Assembly: GCA_963693315.1 (NCBI GenBank)
Contig: OY856186.1
Span: forward strand, 82,428,199-82,492,198
From: Diogma glabrata
Lineage: Eukaryota > Arthropoda > Insecta > Diptera > Cylindrotomidae
DNA: 64,000 bases
Direction of reading: 5' to 3'
Shown: positions 1 to 10,646 of the stretch, in pieces
Layout of the letters: each line of letters begins with the position of its first letter
Position numbering within the stretch: position 1 is the first letter of the stretch
Notes under the pieces: generated by a model
What the model was told of the DNA's origin: nothing
Databases searched by the model: none
What the model saw: only the letters and a program-made list of their open reading frames with translations
Translations under genes and position numbers: made by a program

Positions 1-240
1 TAGAAAATGTTGAGTTTTAATTGAATGGTAAGTTCGATAACCTGCAATTATTTTAGGGTTAATATTTGTTTAATATGCTATTGTTTAAGTCAAACATTGA
101 TCTTTTGTTAATTTTAAATATTGTTAAAATTATACGTTGTTTTTCAAGCACCGACCTAAATGTCGAACTTATGTAATCTAACACAAAAAAATTGTTGCTA
201 TAGAAAGAACTGAAAATTTTAGTAAAGCGATGAGCCTATA
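1..240. other. AT-rich DNA, nothing recognised
   Basis: No open frame, RNA or repeat that I can recognise in this stretch. Confidence 0.5.
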
Positions 241-248
241 ATTCTATG

Positions 249-512
249 GAACACGAAAAATATAGCGAAGCTTCAAGTGATTTTATTTCTATGTGTTTAG
301 GGGATGGGAATGGGGAAGGGTGAAAAATTGTTTTTTGACCCGCATGAGTGGGATGTCATTTGATAGAGCACCAAAATTAAAAAACAATACAGTTTTTTTA
401 GAATTTTGCGATGCACCGTTTGTGATTTATTCTCAAAAAAGTGCAACAAAAAGTTGGTCCCCCCCCCTATACGTTTCTTCGTTGATTGACAGAAAAATTT
501 GAAAAAATTCAT
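249..512. repeat. Direct repeat unit 1 (uninterrupted)
   Basis: About 260 bp beginning near CGAAAAATATAGCGAAGC. It is repeated imperfectly from 540 onward; the second copy is split by an inserted element at 645-1345. Shared landmarks are the CGCATGAGTG motif, the ACACCAAAATTAA-type motif and the TTGCGATGCAC motif. This copy shows the empty target (TCATTTGA). The short open frames across it overlap on both strands and look like chance. Confidence 0.7.
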
Positions 513-539
513 AGAGATAGGAAATTTGATAAACCCTTA

Positions 540-644
540 ACGAAAAATATAGCGAAGCCTCAAGTAGTTTCAATTCTACGTGTTTAGGGAATAGGAGTGG
601 GGAATCGTGAAAAAAAGGTTTTTTGGCTCGCATGAGTGTCATTT
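540..644. repeat. Direct repeat unit 2, left part
   Basis: Left part of the second copy of the 260-bp repeat, interrupted after the ATTT at 641-644. It continues at 1346. Confidence 0.7.
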
Positions 645-1345
645 CGTCGCTTTAATAATGAAACAACGTATTCGCAAAAGTGTAGTTTCGAGATAATTGG
701 GTTTAAAGATTTTTCGATTTTCTGATTTTCGTAAACTCGGCAGCACTATTGAATGAATAAAGATATTGGGAAAAAAATTTCTACCAATTAATCTTGACTA
801 ATTTCCCCACAGCATATTAAAATTTCACGTTGGTACCTGCTGGCTTTTCTACCTAAAAAGAGGTGAAAAGTCATTCAGGTACCTTATACGTTATTTCATA
901 TTTCATATACGTTATTTCATTTTGCATGGAAGTACGACTAAGCCTAAAACTAATTATTATTAAACTAGCGCATAATATTCTTACAATTTTTTATTTATAT
1001 GAACCGGCATATCATGTAGTAATGAATGATGCTGATACAATATTTTAGATTTACCATTTCGTGTGGCGATCGTAATGTATGTAAAGTATACGACACTGAT
1101 TTTACCCAAGTTATTATTCTGTAGGAATTGAAATATCGTACATGCATTTACGCTGTTTCAATAGTTAACCAAATTCAAACTTGCATGTACGTTAATTAAC
1201 AATATATTAATTTTCACCCCCAGTTATAAAAAAATTGGAAAATGTTAAAATGCCACTTTATAGACATCCTTATGGGGAATGCAGCGCACCCATTATATAA
1301 TAACAACGTATATATGGCATACGTTATTTCATTATTAAAGCGACG
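645..1345. mobile_element. Non-autonomous terminal-inverted-repeat element (701 bp)
   Basis: The left end reads CGTCGCTTTAATAATGAAA and the right end is its reverse complement, with about 24 of 25 bp matching. It is flanked by ATTT on both sides (641-644 and 1346-1349), and repeat unit 1 shows the same site without the insert. There is no transposase, so it depends on another element. The superfamily is not assigned; the 4-bp duplication is read directly from the sequence. Confidence 0.75.
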
Positions 1346-1481
1346 ATTTGAAAGAACACCAAAATTAAGAAACATTACAATTATTTTAGAATCTTGCGAT
1401 GCACAGTTTTTGAATTATTGTCAAAAAAGTCCTATTTTTAGCGTTAACACCACTCCACCCCTAAATTTCGTCGTTGTTTAA
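1346..1481. repeat. Direct repeat unit 2, right part
   Basis: Resumes the 260-bp repeat after the inserted element (TTTGAAAGAACACC, then TCTTGCGATGCAC), diverged from unit 1. Confidence 0.7.
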
Positions 1482-2075
1482 CAGAATTGAGTCGTTCCTT
1501 AGCTACCATAAATAGCTATGGATATCATTTAACCTAAAGTAATATTTTTTATATCATTTCGATCAATTTAGATGAGATTGACATTAACTATTGATATTTA
1601 CGATGAACCATTTAGTTTTTATGTGTCTATGGTCTGGCAATATAAACCCTTTACAACACAACTTTATGTAAATTATTTTGATATTGTTTTCTTTACATTC
1701 ACGGAACCCTTGACGAGCGAATTTTATTCGCACTTGTCTGACTTTTTTTTATGGATATTATTATGTGTGATAACGAAAAAAATAAATTTCTTCTTCACTA
1801 TACATTACAAAATTGTGTTATTTTTTTATTTATATGAATGAAAAATAAAATACACAGTTTATTGAATTACAATATTTTTTTTAAATTAATATAATTTTTT
1901 CAATTTTAATTGGGTTAAATATATATGGATTGGGTTAAATATGTATATTTTAATTTTGGCATATATAATATAATATGACAGCTGCCATCTTAAAATTCGG
2001 TTTCTGTTTCTGTTTTATTATTCACCACCGTCAACCAAATTAGAAACAAAAACAACGTTTCTGTTTCTGTTTTAT
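1482..2075. other. AT-rich DNA without recognised features
   Basis: AT-rich stretch with short chance open frames. I see no gene or structured repeat beyond homopolymer-rich sequence and two close copies of a TGGGTTAAATAT motif near 1910-1945. Confidence 0.5.
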
Positions 2076-2490
2076 GTGAATGCACGGCTTAAGTATTACA
2101 TTCATGAGCTCAAAGTGAGATTCTTACCCCCACTTTTTTTGACATTTCTCGACGTTTTAGGACCTCCTGATTCTAAAAAAGCAAAAAAAAATGTATGTCT
2201 GTCTGCCGGCAGGCCGGCCGGCCGGCCGCCGTCATTACCTACGCTGCAGGGAAAACCGCTGGAGGGATTTCAAAAATTTTTTTTTCTAAAAATTGGTATA
2301 CTCAAGGGACACGTCCGAAAGGACGCTGTGTTCGATAACTGTACCGGAAGTGTGTCAAAAAAATCATTATGTGTGTCAAAAATAGCAAATTTTCTTATTT
2401 TTGGCTTAAAAAACGTTCATTTTAAGTGATTACAAGTAGGAACATTAAATTTGGAGAAATCTTGATGGCAGGGATTGGTATGTGAGATCA
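2076..2490. other. Stretch with a short GC-rich CCGG-type core
   Basis: Contains an abrupt GC-rich run around 2205-2230 (GCCGGCAGGCCGGCC type) in AT-rich DNA. A 117-codon open frame crosses it, but the composition gives no support for a protein. This may be the edge of a repeat family; I do not recognise it. Confidence 0.4.
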
Positions 2491-3010
2491 AAAACTAGAT
2501 TGTTGCATTATAAGTTTGTCAAAAAAATATTGTCAAGTGTGTCAAAAGAAAGATTTTTATTTATTTTTTTACCTAATTTTTTGGAAAAAAAATAAAATTA
2601 ATTGTTTGTTTGAAATGAGATTTTATTATTATTATTGAGAATTATTGCATTATAAGTTTGTCAAAAAAATGTTGTCAAGTGTGTCAAAAGAAAGATTTTT
2701 ATTTTTTTTTTTACCCAATTTTTTGGAAACAAAATAAAATTAATTGTTTGTTTGAAATGAGATTTTATTATTATTATTATAGAGAATTATGGCATTATAA
2801 GTTTGTCAAAAAAATGTTATCAAGTGTGTCAAAAGAGAGATTTTTTTTTATTTTTACCCAATTTTTTGGAAAAAATAAAATTGTTTGTTTGAAATGAAAT
2901 TTTATTATTATTATTGAGAATTATGGCATTATAAGTTTGCCAAAAAAATGTTGTCAAGTGTGTCAAAAAATGATTTCATTTATTTTTTTAGCCAATTTTT
3001 TGGAAAAAAA
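2491..3010. repeat. Tandem repeat, about four units of 133-146 bp
   Basis: The phrase AAGTTTGTCAAAAAAATRTTGTCAAG (written as a pattern) recurs near 2512, 2653, 2799 and 2932 (as AAGTTTGCC in the last). Each is followed by a TTTGGAAAAA-rich tail and an ATTATTATTATT tract. The units differ by indels in the homopolymers. Confidence 0.8.
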
Positions 3011-3029
3011 AGGTAGCTGTTTTTATGAC

Positions 3030-3484
3030 GTAAATGTAATTGAAAATGAAATTGAGCATGAAAATTTTTGAATTTGTTATAGTTTTTGAAATATTTTTGG
3101 AATTTTGAAAAAGTTTGTATTTTTGATTTTGTAATAATTTTTGCATTATTTTTAGAATTTCGGAAAAAGTTTTAATTTTTGATTTCGTAAGAATTTTTGG
3201 AATATTTTTAGATTTTTGAAAAATTTTTAATTTTTGATTTTATTATAATTTTTGGAATTTTGAAAAAATTTTCATTTTTTGATTTTGTAAGAATTTTTGT
3301 AATGTTTTTAGAATTTTGGAAAAAGTTTGAATTTTTAAGAATTTTTGGATTATTATTGGAATTTAGAAAAAGTTTCAATATTTGATTTTATTCTAATTTT
3401 TGGAATATTTTTGGAATTTAGAAAAAGGTTTCAATTTTTGATTTTGTTATAATTTTTGCAATATTTTTAGAATTTTGAAAAAAA
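3030..3484. repeat. AT-rich minisatellite, left flank of the nest
   Basis: Degenerate units of about 55-75 bp built from TTTGAAAAAGTTT, TTTTTGATTTT and AATTTTTGGAATATTTTTAG. The same family, in the same orientation, reappears at 36477-36780, on the far side of the whole nested insertion. It abuts the truncated 5' end of the Tc1-like transposase. Confidence 0.75.
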
Positions 3485-4348
3485 TAGAATTTTTACTTAT
3501 ACGGAGATTTCACAGAAATTAGAATGCTCACGAGGATTAATCACGAAAATACAAAAAAATATGAACGATGATATCCCAAAAAACAGAAGTGGACACAAAA
3601 ACAGCATAACAGAAAAGGAAATGCGGCTTTTAGCACGAAATTTATCATCGGGAGTTATAGATACTGCAGTTGAGGCGGCTAATTTAATAAATAGAGACCG
3701 TGAGAAAAGCGTATCTGTACATTCTGTACGGCGCAGTTTCAAAAGATTTGGTTTAAAATCTGTGGTAAAGAAAAAAAAACCTCTACTAAAGCCACAACAC
3801 AAAAAAGCTCGATTGCAGTTTGCAAAAAGGTATGAAAAATTTACAATTAGGGACTGGGAAAAGGTGGTTTGGTCCGATGAAACAAAAATTAACTTGTTCG
3901 GGTCTGATGGTCGAAAATATACTTGGAAAAAACCAAATGAGCGCCTTTCTGAAAGATTAATTCAGCCTACAGTAAAGTTTGGGGGAGGTTCATTGATGAT
4001 ATGGGGATGTTTAATCGGAGACAAAGTTGGCATGATTCATAATATCATTGGCAAAATGGATCAAAACATGTATATTGACATCATGGATAAATATATATTG
4101 GGTAGTCTTAAGATGTGGAAAAAATGTGTCCGCGACATAACATTCCAACAGGATAATGATCCAAAACACAGGGCAAAGAAAACAATGGAGTGGTTTAAGA
4201 AGAAGAAAATTAAATTGCTGGAATGGCCAGCTCAATCACCCGACCTCAACCCAATTGAGCACCTTTGGGGGGATCTCAAGAGGGCAATAAATGAGGTGGA
4301 TCGCTCACGCGCGAATAAGGCAAAATTGTGGACCATAATCCAAGAAAA
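3485..4348 (+). pseudogene. Tc1-like transposase, 5'-truncated first part
   Basis: Cut-and-paste transposase of the Tc1/mariner superfamily. The frame reads upstream of the ATG at 3561 into a helix-turn-helix (YTEISQKLECSRGLI, around 3503-3550), then a second DNA-binding region. The catalytic core follows: VWSDETK gives the first Asp, QQDNDPKH the second and PDLNPIEHLW the Glu, so the DD34E-type triad is visible. The very N-terminus and the left terminal repeat are missing; the gene abuts a minisatellite. The frame is cut after 4348 by the Gypsy-1 LTR, so the last codons of this open frame (4349-4433) are LTR sequence. The C-terminus lies at 34895-34997. Certain as a family; inactive as it stands. 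Confidence 0.93.
4345..4348. repeat. Target-site duplication AAAA (left)
   Basis: AAAA abuts the LTR start TATAAC; the matching AAAA is at 34891-34894 after the terminal GTTATA. Removing everything between them plus one AAAA restores a continuous Tc1 transposase frame (Q-E-K-W-K-T-L). Confidence 0.85.
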
Positions 4349-5732
4349 TATAACGCGACAAGAAGTTTTTTTGACTAGTAATTGTCAGGTCCACTCAATT
4401 TATGTTGATTGTGTTTGTTTAACTCAAAACTAATAAATTTTTTTAATTAAATTTCAATTATTTTTCATTTCAATTCATTTTTTTTGTATAAATTAACTTT
4501 TCACGCCTTTTTATTTGTTACATTCATACTTTTGTTTTTGAAAGCAAATTAAATAAATTTTTTTTATTACCAAGTTTACTCTTTTTTGAAAACAATAAAA
4601 TTTACCTCTTTTCTTTTAACTTAAAATAAATCAAATTCATATTTATTTGTTAGATTTAATTATTAGAAAAAAAATTGTAAAGTTCAAAAATATAAATATT
4701 AAAAATTTGTAAGTCTAAAGTTTGTTTATTGTAAACTATTAAAATTATACTATAAGTAAGTAAAAGAAAAATACATTATGTTAAGTTGTAACTGCAAAAT
4801 TAAAGAAAATTATTTAAGCCAAGAAAAGATTTATTACGTTGTATCTAAATAAAGGACAATTATGTGAACTGAGCCCAAACTAATATTATGTCGAACATAT
4901 GTACAAAATTATAATGAAAGTCGTTAAAATTCCTGAAGAGTCAAATGAAGTTCAACATGCCAAACGAGTTGCCCAGAATATATTATAATATACAAGAATT
5001 TATAATGAATAATGATATACCAATTAATCGAGATTGAAATTTATGGTGTCAGCAAAAAAACATATGCCTTAATCAAAAAAATGTTTATCGAAAAATCCAT
5101 AAGGCAGGACAACCAACTTATCGGTATAAATAATTTGGAGAAAATTGGAGAAGTTATGGAGATTTATTTTTGTAATTGGAAAGATGGAAATTAAAAGAGA
5201 TCATATCGGTCTATTCAATTTTGGTGGTCACAGAGGACACACCAAAATATAAGTTCCAGATCCAGACCTCCAGTCACAATTCTTTTTATAAATAAGTAAA
5301 AAAGGAATTCAAGAAAGCTGAAAACTTTGGCAATCGAGAACAAAATTATCAGGATATCAGAAATTGGTTGCCAATGCGAGGAAACAACAGATATTTTGGT
5401 ATAAAGATATTAATTAATACTCTAAATGTTTTTTTTTAAATTTATTAATTTATGTAATTTGGTTATAATTTATTTCATTTTAAAAGAAAAATATATTTAT
5501 AAAATTTTGCTTTTCATCAAAATTAATTTTAATAATTTTCATTTGTGGTTCTCAATTTCATTGTGTTTTCTTCATTGTGTTTTGTGTTTAAGTTTTTGTT
5601 AGCTTGGCTTATTTTGTGAATTTTCGTGAATAAAAAAAAAAGAAACATCAAGAACTGCTTCACTTATAAAAAAATAAGACAAAGGCCCGTCTCACCCAAT
5701 TTTTAAGCGCGAAGCGCGAAAGGACAGTTATA
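4349..5732 (+). repeat. Gypsy-1 5' LTR (1384 bp)
   Basis: Starts TATAAC and ends GTTATA, a 6-bp inverted pair. It is nearly identical to 30446-33651 once the Crypton insert there is removed: a few substitutions plus small indels near 5420-5440 and 5570-5590. The ends are TA...TA rather than TG...CA, differing by one base at each end from the TGTAAC...GTTACA of Gypsy-2. The short open frame at 5012-5194 recurs in the other LTR and is not convincing as a gene. Confidence 0.88.
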
Positions 5733-5734
5733 TT

Positions 5735-5752
5735 TGGCATCCCTTGCGGGGA
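5735..5752 (+). promoter_or_regulatory. Candidate primer-binding site, Gypsy-1
   Basis: TGGCATCCCTTGCGGGG begins two bases after the LTR end, where a tRNA 3' CCA end would pair to prime minus-strand synthesis. The position and TGG start fit; the tRNA identity is not determined. Confidence 0.6.
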
Positions 5753-6837
5753 GACATAACCAGAAAAACAACATCTTTGTCGAGTAGGTTATGGTGAAGC
5801 AGTTATTGTTTTTTATAATATTACGTTTTTTAGGATTAGCTTGAAAATTCTAGTTTGGGTTTAAGGAAATATTGTTTTTGTGAAAATTTTTGTGTTGTTA
5901 CGTGTTAGTGGATTAATGTTAAATGTTTAATGTTGTGATAATCAAAGTGAATTAAAAGTGATTAAGAAATACAACAACTGTGCTTTAACCGTTTTGCCGA
6001 GGTGATTTTCGATTATATATAAAAAGTTGTTCAAATAAAAGTTGTTTTCACAAAGTATTTCGAGTGATTAAGAAAAAACGCTCAAAGTTTTATGAGCTTG
6101 TTTTTGCTTTTAATTTGAAATGAAATTGTATGTTTTGCTACTAAAGTAAAGTGATTCGTAAATTGTGTATATTGTTAATAAATTGTGTCTGTGTTTCGGT
6201 GACTGGAGAAATTGAATGTAAAAAAATAAAAAAAAAATTAATTTTGTTTCAGAAATAATTTAAAGTTAAAAATAAATCCTAATATTAATTTGATAGTAAT
6301 AAAAAGATTTAGCAGAACTCATATGAATTTTCTTAACATCAATTTACAAGAGTTTGCTAATTATCAGTTTTAAGTTGTTGTGCGGATAGTTTTACCATTA
6401 TGTTGCAATTTTCAACAAATGATTTGTACACGTTTGGTAAGTTTCTTTAATGAAAAGATACTATTTAAATTGAAAAACCAGACAAAAAATTCTGTAATTA
6501 TTTTTTTTTATATATACCTATATATTATATTTGAATTTTGGTGTTCATTGAACTTGTAGATAGAAACAATTTTTGAAGGTCGTATCGGAAATTTATTTAT
6601 TAGCAATAAAGACGAAACATTAATTTAAAAGAAATATATATTTATTGTGTATGATTTATTTTTTCTTCTGTTTCTGCGTTGGCCTTGTTATAGTAATTTT
6701 TTTTTGTTTAAGATATACAAATATTAACTCTAAACTTTATCATATTTACATTTTTTTTTGTATTATCATCTTTTGATTGCCCATTGTGTGGTATTTTGAC
6801 TAAAATAGAAGGTTAAGGTCTATATTTACAACGAATC
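5753..6837 (+). other. Gypsy-1 untranslated leader
   Basis: AT-rich leader between the primer-binding site and gag. A nearly identical copy lies at 33671-34760, downstream of the second LTR. No open frame of note. Confidence 0.75.
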
Positions 6838-8721
6838 ATGGCACAAAATGTATGGTACAGCTACGAACCGATTCACTTGAGCGAAGAAGAACGTAAAAAT
6901 GAACTGCGCGTAAGAGGTATAGAAGGATTGGGTACAGCACGTAGTGAAACGGCTGCACTACGGAATGCATTGTTGAAGGAGGATACAGAACTTAATATTT
7001 TTCCATTAATTGACGCCGAAAATCCAATTAAAGAGTTGGACAAAGCACGTGCTATGTTGGTCATGTTCAGCGACGAACTCTTTAATGCACAAAAACAAAA
7101 TGACAAAGGTCTTGTCCACATAATCAAATCAAGGGTGGCACTCTGGATCAATCGCGTCGTAAGACTTAAAGATAAAAATATTATTGGCCTTGGGAGTGCA
7201 TTAGACGAGTTGAAGCAACTACACAAAGAAGCAGCAGCTCTAACTGATGAACATCATAATTTAAATATACGAGCATCTCCTGCAGAATCAAGCCATAGTA
7301 TTAGATCGGCAATTGAAAAAGATAAGATAGCCAACAAAGAATCCGAAGAATTGATAAGCCGTATGGCTCGTTTGAGTGCCGGAAGAGGAAGAGGTAGAGT
7401 TTCACCTTCTGTGAGTACTAATGTTTCTTTTTTCAATCCTGAACACGAGTCACTAGATCATAGAAAAGGCAGACCAGGAGTTTTGAGTAGTTCAATGTCC
7501 AGAGCCAGTGCCGAACACGAAGGACAGCATGTGAATGATCCAAACCCAGATGACTTTCATAATCGTAATGATTTTCGCGCTCTACGTTCGTCTCAAAGAG
7601 ATCACCAAGGTGATTCAAAACAGCTTTATAGGTGGAATATTAGGTTCAGCGGTGATGGGCAAGGACTTTCTTTGAATGAGTTTCTGACCCGAGTAGAAAT
7701 ATACGCTCGCGGTGAAAACGTTAGTGCAAATGTACTGCTTACAAATATTCATTACCTATTAAAGGACAAAGCAGAACGGTGGTATTGGGGAAATGTAGGG
7801 TCGTTTAATTCTTGGGCTACATTTGTGGGAAGTATAAAAAACGAGTTTCTCCCACGAAATTATGACTTCATGTTAAGGGAAGAAATACTTAACCGCCTCC
7901 AAGGTCAAACAGAACCTTTCTCAAATTTTATTACAGACCTCAAGGTGTTATTTTGTAGAGCATACCCGCCGCTGGATGAAACATTTAAGGCATACGTGGT
8001 GCAAAAAAATATGTTGCCACAATACAGCTACAATTTAGCAATGACCAACGCGAAAACGTTGGACGACATAATCGGGTTGTGTAAACGAATGGATGAAGTG
8101 AAGTTATTGGTGGGGCGTCGATCATATATGACAACACTCCCTTCATCGGTTATGGTAGAGCCATCGTACTCATGTGAACAAAACCTAAAGGACCAGTTTA
8201 AACGCCCAACACGTTTTCCTGTTGTTGGATGTGTAGACCATAGTCATGAAGTGAACCACGCTAATACAGAAAACTTTGCATCAGATAAGTGCCAAAATCA
8301 TATTTATTTTAGGGAACCAACTGCATTTAACTCTGTTGGTGACTATAAAAGCTCCGGAAATCCAGAGGAACATGGATATTTAGCTAGAGGTAACGATCCT
8401 GAGATTCATCACGTTTGTTATTCACAGAAGTATTTAGATAAAGAGTCCTACAATCAAACTCGAGGAGAGGGAAAACAACCATTAAGAAGTGACAACTTGC
8501 AGAAAGGACTTCAGTGTTGGAACTGTGGTGAACTCGGCCATTCCTTTAAGATATGTGTCAAGCAACAACAGAAGTTATTTTGTTACACATGTGGAAATTC
8601 AGGTGTGACAGCAAAATACTGTAGAAACCATGTTGATCTTAGATCGAGAAGAGTTGGTGTATTCAATCCTCCAGGACAAAATCAACAGATTTTAGAATTG
8701 AAAATCCGGGAAACGGAGTGA
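6838..8721 (+). CDS. gag: Gypsy-1 Gag protein
   Basis: Structural protein of a Ty3/Gypsy retrotransposon, 627 codons from ATG 6838. The N-terminal half is charged and helical. The central part (about codons 265-420) has the retrotransposon-gag capsid pattern, including W..FV.SIKNEF and F..YI.D.K-like motifs. A zinc knuckle near the end reads CWNCGELGHSFKIC (CX2CX4HX4C). A second knuckle, CYTCGNSGVTAKYC, has the right spacing but Val at the His position. The frame is open throughout. pol lies in the +1 frame and overlaps the gag end by about 20 bases (8702-8721), implying frameshifted expression. A copy of its first 37 codons recurs at 34761. Confidence 0.9.
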   Translation: MAQNVWYSYEPIHLSEEERKNELRVRGIEGLGTARSETAALRNALLKEDTELNIFPLIDAENPIKELDKARAMLVMFSDELFNAQKQNDKGLVHIIKSRVALWINRVVRLKDKNIIGLGSALDELKQLHKEAAALTDEHHNLNIRASPAESSHSIRSAIEKDKIANKESEELISRMARLSAGRGRGRVSPSVSTNVSFFNPEHESLDHRKGRPGVLSSSMSRASAEHEGQHVNDPNPDDFHNRNDFRALRSSQRDHQGDSKQLYRWNIRFSGDGQGLSLNEFLTRVEIYARGENVSANVLLTNIHYLLKDKAERWYWGNVGSFNSWATFVGSIKNEFLPRNYDFMLREEILNRLQGQTEPFSNFITDLKVLFCRAYPPLDETFKAYVVQKNMLPQYSYNLAMTNAKTLDDIIGLCKRMDEVKLLVGRRSYMTTLPSSVMVEPSYSCEQNLKDQFKRPTRFPVVGCVDHSHEVNHANTENFASDKCQNHIYFREPTAFNSVGDYKSSGNPEEHGYLARGNDPEIHHVCYSQKYLDKESYNQTRGEGKQPLRSDNLQKGLQCWNCGELGHSFKICVKQQQKLFCYTCGNSGVTAKYCRNHVDLRSRRVGVFNPPGQNQQILELKIRETE

Positions 8722-9583
8722 CGGAAGAATTAAGAAACGGTGCTACCAATCTTCCGATACAGACGCAGCACCAACACAGTCTAAACGAGATGGACCAAAC
8801 AAATCGTTAGTATCAAAACTTGAAATAATGTCTTCTCTTGTAGATCTTCAAAAGGACAAAAGACCCTATTTAAAAGTTAATATCCTTGGTTATGAATTAA
8901 AAGGTCTTATGGATTCGGGTGCAAGTTGCACTATTCTGGGGCTTGGTGGGTTAGAGCTTATACAAAAACTGAACTTGATTGGCCAATCGGTGTCAACAGC
9001 TATAAAAACAGTAGATGGTTCTGTCCATCCTGCCGTCACTAAAGTTGAAATACCATTTACAGCACTGAATATGACAAAGGTCGTACCAACCTATGTCATA
9101 CCATCACTTCCAAAAACATTAATTCTAGGAATTGACTTTTGGGAATATTTTGGGATTAAAAGAAAGTTTTGTGACATACTTTTAGACTGCAACGCTTTAA
9201 GCTCTGAAGTGAATGAAGACCGCTCAAATTTGGATCCTATCCAAGTGAAATATTTAGAGGCTGCTATTAAGAAGTTTAAAGCATCAAAAGATGGTGAAAT
9301 TGGCTGTACCAATATAGCCACACATTACATCGATACAGGTAATGCAAAACCAATAGTCAAACGTCCGTACCCACTTTCGCCGTATATACAAAAGGAAGTT
9401 GATGTCGAGCTTAATCGGATCCTAGAGCTAGACGTAATCGAAGCAACACAAAGTGAATGGGCAAATCCACTCGTATGTGTCCGTAAACCTAATGGCAAAG
9501 TAAGGCTTTGTCTAGATGCTCGGTCGTTAAACCAGGTAACAATTAAAGATGCTTATCCACTTCCTCATATAGGTAGTATCTTA
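8702..9583 (+). pseudogene. pol: Gypsy-1 Pol, protease and start of reverse transcriptase
   Basis: The frame opens at 8702; the first ATG is at 8828. The aspartic protease active site is LMDSGASCTILG near 8910-8945. The connection region and the start of the reverse transcriptase follow, with RKPNGKVRLCLDAR and DAYPLPHIGSIL. Coding similarity stops at about 9583, where mitochondrial tRNA sequence begins; the same reading frame continues as mitochondrial bases to a stop at 9602-9604. The rest of the enzyme resumes at about 27086. The gene is broken by the insertion, not by gradual decay. Confidence 0.92.
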
Positions 9584-9609
9584 GTTAAATTTAAATTTTT
9601 ATAAACTTT
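9584..9609 (+). tRNA. trnS2: tRNA-Ser(UCN), 3' fragment at insert edge
   Basis: Contains the acceptor 3' strand ATAAACT (9602-9608), complementary to AGTTTAT at 27051. The start is uncertain by a few bases because the junction falls in the T-arm or variable region. Confidence 0.75.
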
Positions 9610-9628
9610 TATTACTAATTTAAATTAA
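9610..9628. promoter_or_regulatory. Conserved trnS2-nad1 spacer, mtTERM-type site
   Basis: TTACTAATTTAAATTAACT lies between the tRNA-Ser end and the ND1 stop. It matches the TACTA-type motif conserved in insects and bound by the mitochondrial termination factor (established for Drosophila DmTTF). Confidence 0.65.
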
Positions 9629-10579
9629 CTAAAATAAATAAGATAAAAAAAAAATTTTTAAACCTAAAAATAATAATAAATAATTTAAAGAAAAAGGTAA
9701 AAATCTTTTTCAAGCTAAATATATTAATTTATCATAACGAAACCGAGGTAAAGTCCCTCGAATTCAAATAAATATAAATGAAATAAATACTAACTTAATA
9801 AAAAATAATAAAGAATTAATATCACACCCTAAAAAAATTACTACTATTAATATTCTTATAAATAAAATTCTAGCATATTCTGCTAAAAAAATTAATGCAA
9901 ATCCTCCTCTTCCATATTCAACATTAAACCCAGAAACTAACTCAGACTCACCTTCAGCAAAATCAAAAGGAGTTCGATTAGTTTCCGCTAATCTTGAAGC
10001 AAATCAAACTAATCATAAAGGAAACCCAATAGTAATAAATCATATATAAGATTGATATTTTTCAAAATTTATTAAATTATAGTCCCCAATTAAAAAAATA
10101 AAAGATAATAAAATAAATACTAATCTTACTTCATAAGAAATAGTTTGAGCAACTGCTCGCAACCCCCCTAATAAAGCATAATTTGAATTAGAAGACCACC
10201 CAGCAATTATTACAGTATAAACCCCTAATCTTATACAACTTAAAAAAAATAATACTCCTAAATTAAAAGAAAATAATTTAATAAAATAAGGAATACATAA
10301 TCAAATTGATAAAGATAAAAATAAAGAAAAAATAGGTGAAAAATAATATGAAATATAATTAGAAACAATAGGATAAGTTTGTTCTTTAGTAAATAACTTA
10401 ATTGCATCACAAAAAGGCTGCGGGATCCCTATTAATCCTACTTTATTAGGTCCTTTACGAATTTGAATATACCCTAAAACCTTACGTTCTAATAAAGTTA
10501 AAAAAGCTACTCCTACTATTACACAAATAATTAATACTAAACTTCCAATAAAAGGCAATAATAATTCTTTTAACAACAA
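9629..10579 (-). CDS. nad1: NADH dehydrogenase subunit 1 (mitochondrial copy)
   Basis: Membrane subunit of complex I. The minus-strand frame runs from TTG at 10579 (M-L-L-K-E-L) to TAG at 9629, 951 nt, the usual insect length. TTG is a known ND1 start. The visible signature is [23 protein letters not shown] reads as Trp, so it would not translate in the cytosol. No frameshift is implied by length. Adjacent to tRNA-Leu(CUN). Confidence 0.93.
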
Positions 10580-10580
10580 G

Positions 10581-10646
10581 TACTATTTGTAAATTTTAAT
10601 TACATTTATAAAATCTAAATTTATTGCACTAATCTGCCAAAATAGT
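10581..10646 (-). tRNA. trnL1: tRNA-Leu(CUN), anticodon TAG
   Basis: Minus strand ACTATTT...AAATAGT acceptor, GGCAGATTAGTGCAA D-arm and TAG anticodon in AATTTAGATTT. Confidence 0.93.

Noticed and set aside
293..642. Overlapping 60-70 codon frames in the first kilobase
   Set aside because: They overlap on both strands, lie in a non-coding repeat and have no protein features.
3561..4433. Single 290-codon transposase ending in TSNCQVHSIYVDCVCLTQN
   Set aside because: The last 28 codons are LTR sequence; the same tail appears at 30339-30530 in the other LTR. The true transposase C-terminus is at 34895-34997.
5012..5194. 60-codon frame in the Gypsy-1 LTR (also 32954-33136)
   Set aside because: Present twice only because the LTR is; no recognisable motif, and LTRs of this group do not normally encode proteins.
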